Source: Gulosibacter sp. 10
GTDB lineage: Bacteria > Actinomycetota > Actinomycetes > Actinomycetales > Microbacteriaceae
Length of the DNA: 64,000 nt
Direction: 5' to 3'
Assembly: GCF_900163695.1 (NCBI RefSeq)
Contig: NZ_FUIC01000024.1
Span: 124,001 to 188,000, forward strand
The position numbers were made by a program, and so were the translations under genes. Every line of letters starts with the position of its first letter. Position 1 is the first letter of the stretch. The notes beneath the pieces were generated by a model, which was not told the origin of the DNA, searched no databases, and was given only the letters and a program-made list of their open reading frames with translations. Shown piece by piece: positions 32,998 to 42,216 of this stretch.

Positions 32998-34035
32998 CTA
33001 CGCGAGCCCGAGCAGGACGCCGGCGACGAACACCGCGGCGAACAGCAGCAGCATGACGGCGAGGAACGCCGCGTCGCAGGGACGGAAGCGTATCGGGTGC
33101 CGCTCGGTACGGTAGGGCCGGTAGCCGAATCCGCGCGCATCCATCGAGAGCGCCACGCGATCGGAGTGGCGCAGCGCGGCGGCGAGCAGCGGCACGAGCG
33201 AGGAGAGCTGCCGCTTCGCCCATCCCCACGGCCCGCGGCCGAAGGAGATGCCGCGGGCCCGGTGCGCCTGCCGGATGATGCCGAGCTCGAGCCGGAAGCG
33301 CGGCACGAAGCGGAACGCGGCGAGCCCCGCGTAGCCGAATCGGTAGGGGACGCGCAGCTGCTGCACGAGTGCGCGGACGAAGTCGCCGCCCGCGGTCGTC
33401 GAGCCGCTGAACAGCGCGAGCGCCACGATCGCGACGAGCCGCGAAGAGGTCTCGAGACCGCGTTCCCAGGCCCCGACGCGGAAATGCCAGTCGCCGATGC
33501 TCACGATCGGGGGAGTGCCGGCCACCTCCGCGGGGTCGATCCAGATGCCGAGGGTGACGGAGAGCACGAGCGCGAGCAGGGGGAAGCCGAGCACGAGCAG
33601 CACGCGCTGCGGCCACCGCATCGCCGACCCGAAGAGCAGCGCGAGCACCGCGACGGCGACGAGCCCGGCGGGGATCGCGAAGCCGCCGACGAAGAAGACC
33701 GCGATCATCGGCACGAGCGCCGCGCCGAGCTTCGCGAAGGGATGGATGCGGTGCAGCAGCGGCAGCCCGAGCGATTCGGCCTCCGCGATCGACGGACGGT
33801 CGAGGCGGTTTCCGGAGCGGCGGTTCCGTGCTCTCCGGGCGCGGCCGGCGGCCGCCCGGACCTGTGCAGTTTCCGGACGCCCGACGGCGGACGCGCCCGG
33901 CCGCGGAGCGGCGGATGAGGAAGCGCCCCGCCGTCCTCCGGCGGTCGGGGGTCCGGCAGGCAGCGATGCGGATTCGTCGGCGGGCCGGGCGTCTCCCGGG
34001 TCGATTCGCGGTCGGGGATCAGCCACGGCGATCAC
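32998..34035 (-). CDS. ECF transporter transmembrane component (EcfT/YkoC-like)
   Basis: A 345-residue protein. An unusual N-terminal extension of about 80 residues rich in P, A and R precedes the EcfT domain, which has several membrane helices (FAKLGAALVPMIAVFFVGGFAI, VLLVLGFPLLALVLSVTLGIWI, LVAIVALALFSGSTT) and the coupling helices with the Ala-Arg-Gly signature (LRHSDRVALSMDARGFGYR). EcfT links the substrate-binding subunit to the ATPases. The GTG at 34035 overlaps the ATPase gene by 17 nt; in-frame downstream starts (for example GTG at 34026) are possible. It is the third gene of a YkoEDC-like operon. Confidence 0.88.
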   Translation of the reverse strand: MIAVADPRPRIDPGDARPADESASLPAGPPTAGGRRGASSSAAPRPGASAVGRPETAQVRAAAGRARRARNRRSGNRLDRPSIAEAESLGLPLLHRIHPFAKLGAALVPMIAVFFVGGFAIPAGLVAVAVLALLFGSAMRWPQRVLLVLGFPLLALVLSVTLGIWIDPAEVAGTPPIVSIGDWHFRVGAWERGLETSSRLVAIVALALFSGSTTAGGDFVRALVQQLRVPYRFGYAGLAAFRFVPRFRLELGIIRQAHRARGISFGRGPWGWAKRQLSSLVPLLAAALRHSDRVALSMDARGFGYRPYRTERHPIRFRPCDAAFLAVMLLLFAAVFVAGVLLGLA

Positions 34036-36109
34036 CCGCCCCGGATCCGGGAGTGGCGGCGCCGGGTGCGTCCGGCGCCGCGCCGAGGTGCCCGCCGAAG
34101 GCCGCCGCGCCGGGCCCGCGACCGACTGCGGGGCCCGGCAGATCGCGCATCCGCGTGATCCCGGAGAGCCGCGGCTGCGAGTCGAGCCTCCGGAAGGCCG
34201 TGGCCAGCGGCGGCAGGCCGATCCCGACCTCCTCGAGCACGGGGCCCGCGAGCACCTCGGGCGTGGGGCCGTGGGCGGCGATGCGGCCGGCGTCGACCAC
34301 GATGAGCCGGTCGGCGACCTCGGCCGCGAGCTGCAGATCGTGGGTGGCCATGAGCACGGTCGTGCCCGCGTCGTTGAGCTGTCGGAGCATGTCGACGAGT
34401 TCGACGGCGCGCGCCTGATCCTGTCCGAAGGTCGGCTCGTCGAGCACGAGGACCGGCGCCTCCGACATGAGCGCCGTGGCCACCGAGAGTCGCCGCTTCT
34501 GCCCGCCCGAGAGGAGGAAGGGATGCAGGTCCGCGACCCGCTCGAGCCCGAAGCGGGCGAGGGCGGCGGCGACGCGTCCGGTCACGAGCGGCTCGTCGAG
34601 CCGCCGGGCCCGCGGCTCGAGCGAGAGCTCCTCGCGGACCGTGTTCGCGAGGAACTGGTGCTCGGGGTTCTGGAAGACGTAGCCGATGCGATCGCGCAGG
34701 TCGCGCACGCCGAGGCGCGCGACATCGCGGCCGGTCGGGGGCGCGCCGGCGTAGTCCGGGTCGAACACGGTCACCGCGCCGCGCGGCGGGGTCTCGATGC
34801 CCGCGAGCGACTGCAGCAGCGTGCTCTTGCCCGCGCCGTTCGGCCCGACGACCGCGACGAACGCGCCCCTGGGCACGTCGAGCGAGACGCCGTCGAGCAC
34901 GGTGCGCCTGCCGCGGCGCACGGTGAGCCCCTCGGCCCGCAGCACCGGATCGGCGCTCGCGGTCGTCGGGATCGTGGAGCGGGCGGCCGAGTAGGGGGAT
35001 CCGGCAAGTGCGGCGGCGGGCGGTGCGGAAGCCGACGACACGGTGAGCCCGTCGGGGACGCTTGGCGCGTCGGTTGCGGGGCTGGCGGGTGCGGCCGTGC
35101 AGGTGTCGGCGGCGAACGTAGCCGGGCCGGTGAGCCCCTCGGATGCGCCCGGCGTGCTGGTTGCGGCGGTATCGGCAGTGGAGGCAGCCGGCTCATCTGC
35201 CGCGGCATCGGCAGGGTCGCACGCAGCGCCGGAGCCCGGGGAGGCTCCCGGCGCCGGAGCCGCGAGCAGCGCCTCGCGCAGCTCCGCGACGGTGAGCGGC
35301 AGCTCCCGGAACGCCCATCCCGCGGACCGCAGCCGCGCGCCCGCGGCGGTGGCGATCGGCAGCCAGACTCCGAGCGCCGACAGCTCCTCGGCGTGCTCGA
35401 CGAACACTTCGCGCGGCGTGCCCGTCAGGAAGGGCGCGCCGTCGGCGTCGAGCACGAGGGCCCGGGTGGCGATGCGCAGCGCCTCGTCGAGGTTGTGCTC
35501 GATGAGCACCACGCCGATGCGGCGCTCCTCGAGCAGCCGGTCGAGCACGCGGTAGACCTCTCGCGCGCCGTGCGGGTCGAGGTTCGCGGTCGGCTCGTCG
35601 AGGATGACGAGCGGCGAGCCCTGCGCGAGCGCCGCCGCGATCGAGAGGCGCTGGCGGCCGCCGCCCGAGAGCAGCTCGGGCGCATCCTCGCGCCGCTCCC
35701 ACAGCCCCACGTCGCGCAGCGCCCGCTCGACCCGCGCGTCGATCTCCTCGGCCGGCACGCACAGGTTCTCGGGGCCGAACGCGACCTCGTCGAAGACGGT
35801 GGCGGCGACGATCTGGGCATCCGGATCCTGGAAGACCATCGCGGCGTGTCGGCTCGCCTCGGCCAGCTCGAGGTCGGCCAGCGGCCGACCCGACAGCGCG
35901 ACCGAGCCGTCCACCTCCGCCCACATCGCCTTCGGCACGAGCCCGTTCAGCGAGAGCGAGAGCGTGGACTTGCCGCAGCCGGAGGGGCCGAGCACGAGCA
36001 GCGCCTCGCCCGGGCGCACCTCGAACGACACCTCCGCCGGAGTGGGCCGCTCGGCATCGCGGTGCGTGACGCTCAGCGACTCGACGCGGATGAGCGCGGG
36101 GTTGGTCAC
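34019..36109 (-). CDS. ECF transporter double ATPase (YkoD-like)
   Basis: A 696-residue fusion of two ECF ATPase domains. Domain 1 (about 5-235): Walker A GPSGCGKST, signature LLSGGGRQRLSI, Walker B VILDEPTANLDP. An A/S/P-rich linker of about 120 residues follows. Domain 2 (about 395-600): Walker A GPNGAGKST, signature LLSGGQKRRLSV, Walker B VLVLDEPTFGQD. A G/P-rich tail ends the protein. Fusion of both ATPases and the order S component, double ATPase, T component match the Bacillus YkoEDC thiamine-precursor transporter. It overlaps both neighbours by a few bases. Confidence 0.9.
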   Translation of the reverse strand: MTNPALIRVESLSVTHRDAERPTPAEVSFEVRPGEALLVLGPSGCGKSTLSLSLNGLVPKAMWAEVDGSVALSGRPLADLELAEASRHAAMVFQDPDAQIVAATVFDEVAFGPENLCVPAEEIDARVERALRDVGLWERREDAPELLSGGGRQRLSIAAALAQGSPLVILDEPTANLDPHGAREVYRVLDRLLEERRIGVVLIEHNLDEALRIATRALVLDADGAPFLTGTPREVFVEHAEELSALGVWLPIATAAGARLRSAGWAFRELPLTVAELREALLAAPAPGASPGSGAACDPADAAADEPAASTADTAATSTPGASEGLTGPATFAADTCTAAPASPATDAPSVPDGLTVSSASAPPAAALAGSPYSAARSTIPTTASADPVLRAEGLTVRRGRRTVLDGVSLDVPRGAFVAVVGPNGAGKSTLLQSLAGIETPPRGAVTVFDPDYAGAPPTGRDVARLGVRDLRDRIGYVFQNPEHQFLANTVREELSLEPRARRLDEPLVTGRVAAALARFGLERVADLHPFLLSGGQKRRLSVATALMSEAPVLVLDEPTFGQDQARAVELVDMLRQLNDAGTTVLMATHDLQLAAEVADRLIVVDAGRIAAHGPTPEVLAGPVLEEVGIGLPPLATAFRRLDSQPRLSGITRMRDLPGPAVGRGPGAAAFGGHLGAAPDAPGAATPGSGAGDRRG

Positions 36110-36837
36110 GTGGTCCGGTCTTGCGAGGCGGATGCGTCGGTGCCCGCACCGGCCGGCGGGGCATCGGGCTTCGCGCTGGGGCCGCGCGGCGACCTCTCGG
36201 GATGCTCATCCGTCGCGGCCGCTCCGGCGCCGTCCGCTCCCTTGGTCGGTGCCGCGGCATCCGCCGGGCGCCTGCGCTGGGAGGCGAGGCGGCGCTCGTC
36301 CATCCGCAGGCCGCGGGCCACGCCGGCGCGGTCGAGTGCGTCGGCGAGCCACAATGCGATCAGCGTGAAGATCGGCGGGGATATGAAGAAGCAGACGACG
36401 ATCAGCGCGGAGCCGAGCACGTCGTAGTCGTGGCCGCGGAGGATGCCGAACGCGGCGCCCGTGACGAAGAGCCCCTGCAGCACCGAGCTGAGGACGAACA
36501 GCCAGCGCTTCCAGTAGCGGTAGCGGGCGATGAGGAACGGCAGCTCCTGCGCGGCGCCGATCGCGAGGCCGATGAGGAAGGCCATGAAGCCGATGGGCTG
36601 GAACGGGCTCGCGACGAGCCCGGAGAGCGCGGCCGTGAGCAGCGCCACGCCGCCGCGGTGGAACAGCGCCTGCGCGAGCGCGCCCGGCAGGAAGTAGAGG
36701 CCCATCGTGATGCCGTACAGGAACGGGATCGTGTTGACGGTCAGCCCGCCCACCCAGGCGTGCGCGGTGAACAGAACGCCGCCCGCGACGCCGATTGCGG
36801 CGCAGGCGAGGAGGAGGCGAGTGCTGATGTTCTTCAT
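36106..36837 (-). CDS. ECF transporter substrate-binding component (YkoE-like)
   Basis: A 243-residue membrane protein with five or six helices (LLLACAAIGVAGGVLFTAHAWV, YGITMGLYFLPGALAQALF, QPIGFMAFLIGLAIGAAQELPFLIARYRYWKRW) and a hydrophilic C-terminal tail of about 70 residues. The tryptophan- and glycine-rich N-terminal part resembles the YkoE family, whose members bind thiamine or its pyrimidine precursor HMP. The substrate assignment is by family and gene order only: no TPP riboswitch could be recognised upstream. AAGGG lies 7 nt before the ATG. It is the first gene of the ECF operon. Confidence 0.8.
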   Translation of the reverse strand: MKNISTRLLLACAAIGVAGGVLFTAHAWVGGLTVNTIPFLYGITMGLYFLPGALAQALFHRGGVALLTAALSGLVASPFQPIGFMAFLIGLAIGAAQELPFLIARYRYWKRWLFVLSSVLQGLFVTGAAFGILRGHDYDVLGSALIVVCFFISPPIFTLIALWLADALDRAGVARGLRMDERRLASQRRRPADAAAPTKGADGAGAAATDEHPERSPRGPSAKPDAPPAGAGTDASASQDRTT

Positions 36838-36903
36838 AGGTAACCCTTACCAGTCTACCGGCGCGCGGGAGTCCGCAAGGGGCTGCTCTCGACCGCGGTT
36901 GTC

Positions 36904-36968
36904 GTTTCGGATGCGTATAGGGTTCGGAGCCGCATTATCGGTTTCTGAAGGCTATTCGCATCCGGAAC
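36904..36968. repeat. Inverted-repeat element, family D copy 1
   Basis: Arms 36904-36921 and 36951-36968 share the core CGGATGCG and pair with three mismatches; the right arm reads GCTATTCGCATCCGGAAC. It sits between two divergent genes, so it cannot be a terminator for either. A second copy is at 44911-44989. Confidence 0.75.
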
Positions 36969-37084
36969 AGCGGGCCCGGAGGAGAACCTCCGGGCTGTCG
37001 GCTTCCAGTGAAGCTGTGGCCGCACCCGCATGCTAGTTTCGGTGGGCAAATCGCTCGTGCGGAACGACACAGGGGGAGACCACC

Positions 37085-37972
37085 GTGCTCGACGTCAGGA
37101 ACATCAGTCACTGGTACGGCGAGAGGCAGGTGCTCGACGACGTCTCCTTCACCGTCACGAGCGGGCACCTCACCGGCTTCGTCGGCGCGAACGGCGCCGG
37201 CAAGACCACGACGATGCGGTCCATCCTCGGCCTCATCCGCCCCACGCGGGGCGAGGTGCTGCTCGACGGCCACGCGATCACCGACACCGACCGCGCGCGC
37301 TTCGGCTACATGCCCGAGGAGCGCGGCCTCTACCCCAAGATGAAGGTGCGCGAGCAGGTCATCTACTTCGCCCGGCTGCACGGGGTGGCCACCGCCGCCG
37401 CGACCAAGCGGGCGGACGAGCTCATCGAGCGGGTCGGCCTCTCGGAGCGGGCGAACGAGAACGTCGAGGCGCTCTCGCTCGGCAACCAGCAGCGCGCGCA
37501 GATCTGCGTGGCGCTCGTGCACGACCCCGAGTTCCTCATCCTCGACGAGCCGTTCTCGGGACTCGACCCGATCGCGGTGGACGTCGTGCTCGGCGTGCTG
37601 CAGGAGCAGGCGGCGCGCGGCGTGCCCGTGCTGTTCTCCTCGCACCAGCTCGACGTGGTCGAGCGGCTCAGCGACGAGCTCGTCATCATCTCGAACGGGC
37701 AGATCCGCGCCTCGGGCTCGCGGCAGGCGCTGCAGGAGCAGCATTCGCACGGGCTCTTCCGCATCCAGCTCGAGGACGAGGCGTGGCTGCTGCAGGAGCC
37801 CGACGTCGCCGAGGTCTCGCGCGAGGGCCGCGATCTGATCTTCCGCATCGACGGCGAGGACACGGATGCGCGCAGCCAGCAGCTGCTGCAGCAGGCCATC
37901 GCCCGCGGCCCGGTCCGCACGTTCAACCACGAACTGGTCAAGCTTTCGACGATCTTCAAAGAGGTGCGCTGA
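37085..37972 (+). CDS. ABC transporter ATPase (NatA-like)
   Basis: A 295-residue ATPase with Walker A GANGAGKTTT, the Q-loop region FGYMPEERGLYPKM, signature LSLGNQQRAQ, Walker B FLILDEPFSGLDP and the H-loop SSHQ. A C-terminal domain of about 80 residues is typical of the NatA/YhaQ group, which export Na+ or drugs with an ABC-2 permease. The GTG start has GGGGGAGA upstream, and TAGTTT at 37031-37036 may be its -10 box. It is coupled to the permease gene, whose ATG overlaps its stop codon. Confidence 0.9.
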   Translation: MLDVRNISHWYGERQVLDDVSFTVTSGHLTGFVGANGAGKTTTMRSILGLIRPTRGEVLLDGHAITDTDRARFGYMPEERGLYPKMKVREQVIYFARLHGVATAAATKRADELIERVGLSERANENVEALSLGNQQRAQICVALVHDPEFLILDEPFSGLDPIAVDVVLGVLQEQAARGVPVLFSSHQLDVVERLSDELVIISNGQIRASGSRQALQEQHSHGLFRIQLEDEAWLLQEPDVAEVSREGRDLIFRIDGEDTDARSQQLLQQAIARGPVRTFNHELVKLSTIFKEVR

Positions 37973-39204
37973 TGACTGCGAACTCGACTCCCGAGACCAC
38001 CGGGGCGCCCCGCGACGGCCGGCGGCCCGACACCCTGGCCCGGCCGCTCGGCGCGGGCAAGGGCATCCAGCTCATCGCCATGCGCGAGATCCTCACCACG
38101 GTGCGCTCGAAGGCGTTCATCTGGAGCATGGTCATCACGGTGGTCGCGGTGGCGGCCGTGATCCTCGGCCAGAACCTGATCGGCAATATGATGCAGTCGC
38201 TGTTCACGAGCGACGACGAGACCACGGTCGCGACCACGGTGGACGCGGAGGCGTTCGGCGAGCTCGAGGGCATCACGTTCGAGTCGGCCGGCTCGGCGGA
38301 CGACGCCGTCGCCGCGGTCGAGTCGGATCGTGCCGACGTCGCGCTCGTCTCGGGACCGGAGGCGGTGGGCCTGCAGCTCTACGCCGATGACGGATCGCAG
38401 CTCGACACGAGCGCCTTCGCCGAGCTGCCCTTCGTGCTCGTGGGCTCCGACGAGGTGCCCGAGATGCTCTCGGGCATGCTCACGATCGCGCCGGGAGAGG
38501 GCTTCCTCGAGCCCGAGGCCTCGGGCGGGGACGCGATGGCCAACTACTTCCTCGCGCTCGCCTTCGCGCTGCTCTACTTCATGTCGATCATGATGTTCAG
38601 CCAGCGCATCGCGCAGACCGTGATCGAGGAGAAGGCCTCGCGCATCGTGGAGCTGCTGCTCGCGACGGTGAAGCCGGTCACGGTGCTCGCCGGCAAGGTG
38701 ATCGGCGGCACGGTCATGGCCTTCGCGGAGGTGCTGCTGATCGTGATCGTGGCGCTCGGCTGCTTCGCGGCGACGGGGCAGCAGGACATGCTCTCGATGC
38801 TCGGCTCGCCCATGATCTGGTTCGCGGTGCTGTTCCTCGCCGGGTTCATCCTGTTCGCGGCGCTCTACGCGGCGCTCGCCTCCACCGTCTCGCGGCCCGA
38901 GGACGTGGCCAGCGCGACCTCGCCGCTCACGGTGCTGATCATGATCCCGTACATGCTGGTGATCATCGCGAATCAGAACGAGACGCTCATGACCTGGCTG
39001 AGCTACATCCCCTTCTCGGCGCCCGTGGCGATGCCGGTGCGGATGTTCAACACGGGCACCGAATGGTGGGAGCCGTTCCTGGCGCTCGCGATCCTCGTCG
39101 TGACCGTGGTCGTGGCGCTGTGGTTCGCGGCCCGCATCTACCAGAACTCCATCCTGCGCACGGGCTCGAAGATCAAGGTCGTGGACGCCTTCCGCAACAA
39201 GTAG
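37972..39204 (+). CDS. ABC-2 type permease (NatB-like)
   Basis: A 410-residue permease. Helix 1 (FIWSMVITVVAVAAVILGQNL) is followed by an external domain of about 130 residues (rich in D, E, A) and then five or six helices, with FSQRIAQTVIEEKASRIVELLLATVKP as the cytoplasmic coupling segment typical of NatB/ABC-2 exporters. The ATG is chosen because it has GAGGTG 5 nt upstream and overlaps the ATPase stop (TGATG). It forms a two-gene exporter with the upstream ATPase. The substrate is unknown. Confidence 0.9.
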   Translation: MTANSTPETTGAPRDGRRPDTLARPLGAGKGIQLIAMREILTTVRSKAFIWSMVITVVAVAAVILGQNLIGNMMQSLFTSDDETTVATTVDAEAFGELEGITFESAGSADDAVAAVESDRADVALVSGPEAVGLQLYADDGSQLDTSAFAELPFVLVGSDEVPEMLSGMLTIAPGEGFLEPEASGGDAMANYFLALAFALLYFMSIMMFSQRIAQTVIEEKASRIVELLLATVKPVTVLAGKVIGGTVMAFAEVLLIVIVALGCFAATGQQDMLSMLGSPMIWFAVLFLAGFILFAALYAALASTVSRPEDVASATSPLTVLIMIPYMLVIIANQNETLMTWLSYIPFSAPVAMPVRMFNTGTEWWEPFLALAILVVTVVVALWFAARIYQNSILRTGSKIKVVDAFRNK

Positions 39205-39618
39205 GCGGGTATCGAGCCGGGCTTCCGGGTCCTTCGAAGCCCGGCGCCCGGCGCGCATGCCGGTCCGGGCGCCCGGTGTCGGCCGGTTGCCGGCCCCGGC
39301 CTCCGGCATCCGACATGGAACAGATGCGTCGCAGATCGTCGTTCTGCACACTGCAGAACGACGATCTGCGACGCATCTGCGCGAGAGCGGCGACTACCGC
39401 CCGTCCAGAATTCCGGAACGGGTGCCGTTTTGTCGGGGGTGGCCATGCTGCGGTGGATGCATTTGTAGGGTGGCCCCAGTTTGCGGCCGGGCGGGCCCGG
39501 CTCGGATTGTGCGCCGCGGCGCAGGACCGCGACGCCGCACGGGCGCGGTCCTAACCTGGGGGCAGATTTCGAGCGCGGGCGAAGCGGCCCGCGACGACGA
39601 CCCGATTGGAGCGCATTC
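39205..39618. other. Intergenic stretch with family A element
   Basis: It holds the perfect family A hairpin at 39321-39379. Towards 39619 it contains the leader of the acyl-CoA oxidase gene with GGAG as ribosome binding site. No gene is seen. Confidence 0.6.
39321..39379. repeat. Inverted-repeat element, family A copy 3
   Basis: A perfect 28-bp inverted repeat (arms 39321-39348 and 39352-39379) with a 3-nt loop, the strongest palindrome in the window. Outer core CAGATGCGTCGCAGAT, inner part TCGTTCTGCA. It lies 116 nt after the NatB-like gene and 239 bp before the next gene. Confidence 0.9.
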
Positions 39619-41721
39619 GTGACTGACCAGAGCACCGAACTCGTCGACGAGCACCTCGAGGACTCCGACCTCGACTCGGCGGAACCGGGCGGGATCGACA
39701 TCGAGAAGGTGCACCGCGCGATCCTCGGCACGTGGGCGGAGGAGCGGCAGCGGTCCCGCAAGATCGTCGAGGACCCCGCGATGTGGCGGGACGACATCCT
39801 CGCGATGCCCGAGCACCGCGAGCGCACGCTCGAGCAGCTCAAGCTGCTCGCCGAGAAGGGCACCCCGCGCCTGTCGTTCCCCAAGCACCTCGGCGGCGGC
39901 GAGAACCCCGGCGGCAACATCGCCGCGTTCGAGGAGCTCTTTCTCGCCGACCCGAGCCTGCAGATCAAGTCGGGCGTGCAGTTCGGCCTGTTCGGCGCCG
40001 CGATCATGCACCTCGGCACCGAGCCGCACCACGACCGGTTGCTGCCCGGCGTGATGAGCGTGGACATCCCCGGCGCCTTCGCGATGACCGAGACCGGGCA
40101 CGGCTCCGACGTCTCCTCGATCGGCACCACCGCGACCTACGACGCCGAGACGGAGGAGTTCGTCATCCACACGCCCTTCCGCGGCGCGTGGAAGGACTAC
40201 CTCGGCAACGCGGCCCTGCACGGCCGGGCGGCGGTGGTCTTCGCGCAGCTCATCACGAAGGGCATGAACCACGGCGTGCACGCCTTCTACGTGGACCTCC
40301 GCGACGAGCACGGCGAGTTCCTGCCGGGCGTGGGCGGCGAGGACGACGGCGTCAAGGGCGGCCTCAACGGCATCGACAACGGCCGTCTGCACTTCACGAA
40401 CGTGCGCATCCCGCGCGAGAACCTGCTCAACCGCTACGGCGACGTCGCGCCCGACGGCACCTACAGCTCGCCCATCGAGTCGCCGGGACGCCGCTTCTTC
40501 GTGATGCTCGGCACGCTCGTGCAGGGCCGGGTCTCGCTCGACGGATCGGCCGCGGTGGCCCAGCAGGCCGCGCTCGCCATCGCCATCACCTACGGCAACC
40601 AGCGCCGCCAGTTCGACAATACGGGAAGCGGCCGCGAGACGATGCTGCTCGACTACGGCCGCCACCAGCGCCGCCTCATCCCGCGCATCGCCACGGCCTA
40701 TGCGTCGACCTTCGCCCACGACGAGTTCCTGCGCGAGTTCGACGCGGTGTTCTCGGGAGAGGGGGACACCCCCGAGCGCCGCGCCGACCTCGAGACGCTG
40801 GCCGCCGCGCTCAAACCCACCTCCACCTGGCAGGGCATGGATACGCTGCAGACGGCGCGCGAGGCCTGCGGCGGCGCGGGCTACCTGGCCGAGAACCGGC
40901 TGACGCTGCTGCGGCACGACCTCGACGTCTACACCACCTTCGAGGGCGACAACACCGTGCTGCTGCAGCTCGTGGGCAAGCGCCTGCTCGACGACTACGC
41001 GGCGAAGTTCAAGGATGCGGATGCGCGCGAGTCGGCGCGACTCGTGGTCGCGCAGGCGGCCTCGCGGGCGTTCCGCGACATCGGGCTGGCGCGCCTCGGC
41101 GGCGCCGCGTACGACTTCGGCTCGAGCGCTCGATCGGTCGGCTGGATCCGCCGGCCGGAGAACCAGCGCGCGCTGCTCGCGGCCCGCGTCGAGGAGCCGA
41201 TCTCGGAGATCGCGATGGCCCTCAACCGCGCGTCCAAGCAGCCGGGCCGGGCCGCCGCCGTCTTCAATGCGCTGCAGGACAAGCTCATCACCACCGCGGG
41301 CGCGTACGGCGAGCTCATCCAGTGGGAGGCGTTCACGCGCAAGCTCGAGGAGTTCGAGCCCGAGAGTGAGACGCACCGCATCCTCACCTGGCTGCGCGAT
41401 CTCTTCGGCCTGAGCCTCATCGAGCGCGATCTCTCGTGGTACCTCATGTCGGGGCGCCTCACGAACAAGCGCGCGCGGCTCGTGAGCTCGTACATCGCGC
41501 GGCTCGTCGGCAGGCTGCGCCCGCACGCGCAGTCGCTCGTGGACGCGTTCGGCTACACGGATGCGCACCTGCGCGCGAAGATCGCGTCGGGCGCCGAGCG
41601 CGAGCGGCAGGAGGAGGCCGCGGCCTACTACGAGCGGCTGCGGGCATCCGGCGACCTGCCGGAGGACGAGCGCGCGGTCTACCGCGCGAAGCGCAAGCAG
41701 GCGAAGCAGTCCAAGCGGTAG
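39619..41721 (+). CDS. Acyl-CoA oxidase-type acyl-CoA dehydrogenase
   Basis: A 700-residue flavoprotein of the acyl-CoA oxidase layout, longer than ordinary acyl-CoA dehydrogenases (about 380 residues). FAD/substrate region: AFAMTETGHGSDVSSIGTTATYD, AWKDYLGNAALHGRAAVVFAQL, GIDNGRLHFTNVRIPRENLLNRYGDV. The segment TFEGDNTVLLQ holds the likely catalytic Glu, and EACGGAGYLAENR is also typical. The C-terminal half adds a second helical domain. It should oxidise acyl-CoA esters in fatty-acid degradation; no other beta-oxidation genes are adjacent. The GTG start has GGAG 7 nt upstream; the longer upstream frame is not conserved. Confidence 0.9.
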   Translation: MTDQSTELVDEHLEDSDLDSAEPGGIDIEKVHRAILGTWAEERQRSRKIVEDPAMWRDDILAMPEHRERTLEQLKLLAEKGTPRLSFPKHLGGGENPGGNIAAFEELFLADPSLQIKSGVQFGLFGAAIMHLGTEPHHDRLLPGVMSVDIPGAFAMTETGHGSDVSSIGTTATYDAETEEFVIHTPFRGAWKDYLGNAALHGRAAVVFAQLITKGMNHGVHAFYVDLRDEHGEFLPGVGGEDDGVKGGLNGIDNGRLHFTNVRIPRENLLNRYGDVAPDGTYSSPIESPGRRFFVMLGTLVQGRVSLDGSAAVAQQAALAIAITYGNQRRQFDNTGSGRETMLLDYGRHQRRLIPRIATAYASTFAHDEFLREFDAVFSGEGDTPERRADLETLAAALKPTSTWQGMDTLQTAREACGGAGYLAENRLTLLRHDLDVYTTFEGDNTVLLQLVGKRLLDDYAAKFKDADARESARLVVAQAASRAFRDIGLARLGGAAYDFGSSARSVGWIRRPENQRALLAARVEEPISEIAMALNRASKQPGRAAAVFNALQDKLITTAGAYGELIQWEAFTRKLEEFEPESETHRILTWLRDLFGLSLIERDLSWYLMSGRLTNKRARLVSSYIARLVGRLRPHAQSLVDAFGYTDAHLRAKIASGAERERQEEAAAYYERLRASGDLPEDERAVYRAKRKQAKQSKR

Positions 41722-41778
41722 CGCCGCAGGGCCGGGTGAGCGACGGGGGTCGTTCGCCCGGTTCGGGCCGTGCCGGAT

Positions 41779-41833
41779 AGGGGCGAATAGCCGAGCAGCG
41801 TCGTAGAGCACGATGCCGGGGCTATTCGCCCCT
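41779..41833. repeat. Inverted-repeat element, family C single copy
   Basis: A perfect 14-bp inverted repeat, AGGGGCGAATAGCC (41779-41792) with GGCTATTCGCCCCT (41820-41833), 58 nt after the acyl-CoA oxidase stop. The same core recurs four times at 50827-51260. Confidence 0.8.
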
Positions 41834-41952
41834 TCGCCGCCGCGCAGAACCCCTATCCCTTCATGAAACCGTCGCCAGAAAATGCGAGGCCGGTCTCGGC
41901 CGCTCGCCCGGCTGCCGGATCTCTCCCTCTTCCGGAGCTGCGTCCTGTCGCC

Positions 41953-42030
41953 CTGGCAGAGCCGCGGCCTGCCACCCGGGCAGAGAGAGCCGCGGCCTGC
42001 CGTCCGGGCAGAGCTACGGCCTTCCACCCG
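41953..42030. repeat. Three-unit minisatellite, 24-28 bp
   Basis: Three direct units share GGCAGAG, then GCGGCCTGCC or ACGGCCTTCC. The spacing is 24-28 bp with small insertions. Confidence 0.55.
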
Positions 42031-42203
42031 GTCATGCATCGGGAAGCGCGGCGGGCGCCACGCAGGCACGCGATCCCGCCCCGCGACTGGCTGCGACCGC
42101 CCACGGCCGGCTGCGGCCGCGTCGTATCCGTCGTCATCCGCGAGATCGGCTCCTGCCGCTCCACAGCGCGGCAGCGGGCCTATGAGCCCGGGGCCGCTCC
42201 CGC

Positions 42204-42209
42204 TACGCT
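42204..42209 (+). promoter_or_regulatory. -10 box TACGCT, leaderless start
   Basis: TACGCT ends 7 nt before the ATG at 42217. This decides the start within a much longer open frame. Confidence 0.5.
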
Positions 42210-42216
42210 CAGTGCC

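Larger units (their letters stand above)
41722..42216. other. Intergenic stretch with hairpin and minisatellite
   Basis: No gene. It contains the family C inverted repeat at 41779-41833, a three-unit minisatellite at 41953-42030, and the promoter of the metallopeptidase gene at its end. The metallopeptidase frame is open through part of it, but no conserved residues occur there. Confidence 0.6.

Noticed and set aside
36904-36968. Family D hairpin as a transcription terminator
   Set aside because: It lies between two divergent start codons, upstream of both genes.
36838-37084. TPP riboswitch before the YkoE-like gene
   Set aside because: The characteristic CTGAGA and ACC-TTTGAACCTGATC-type segments are not seen.
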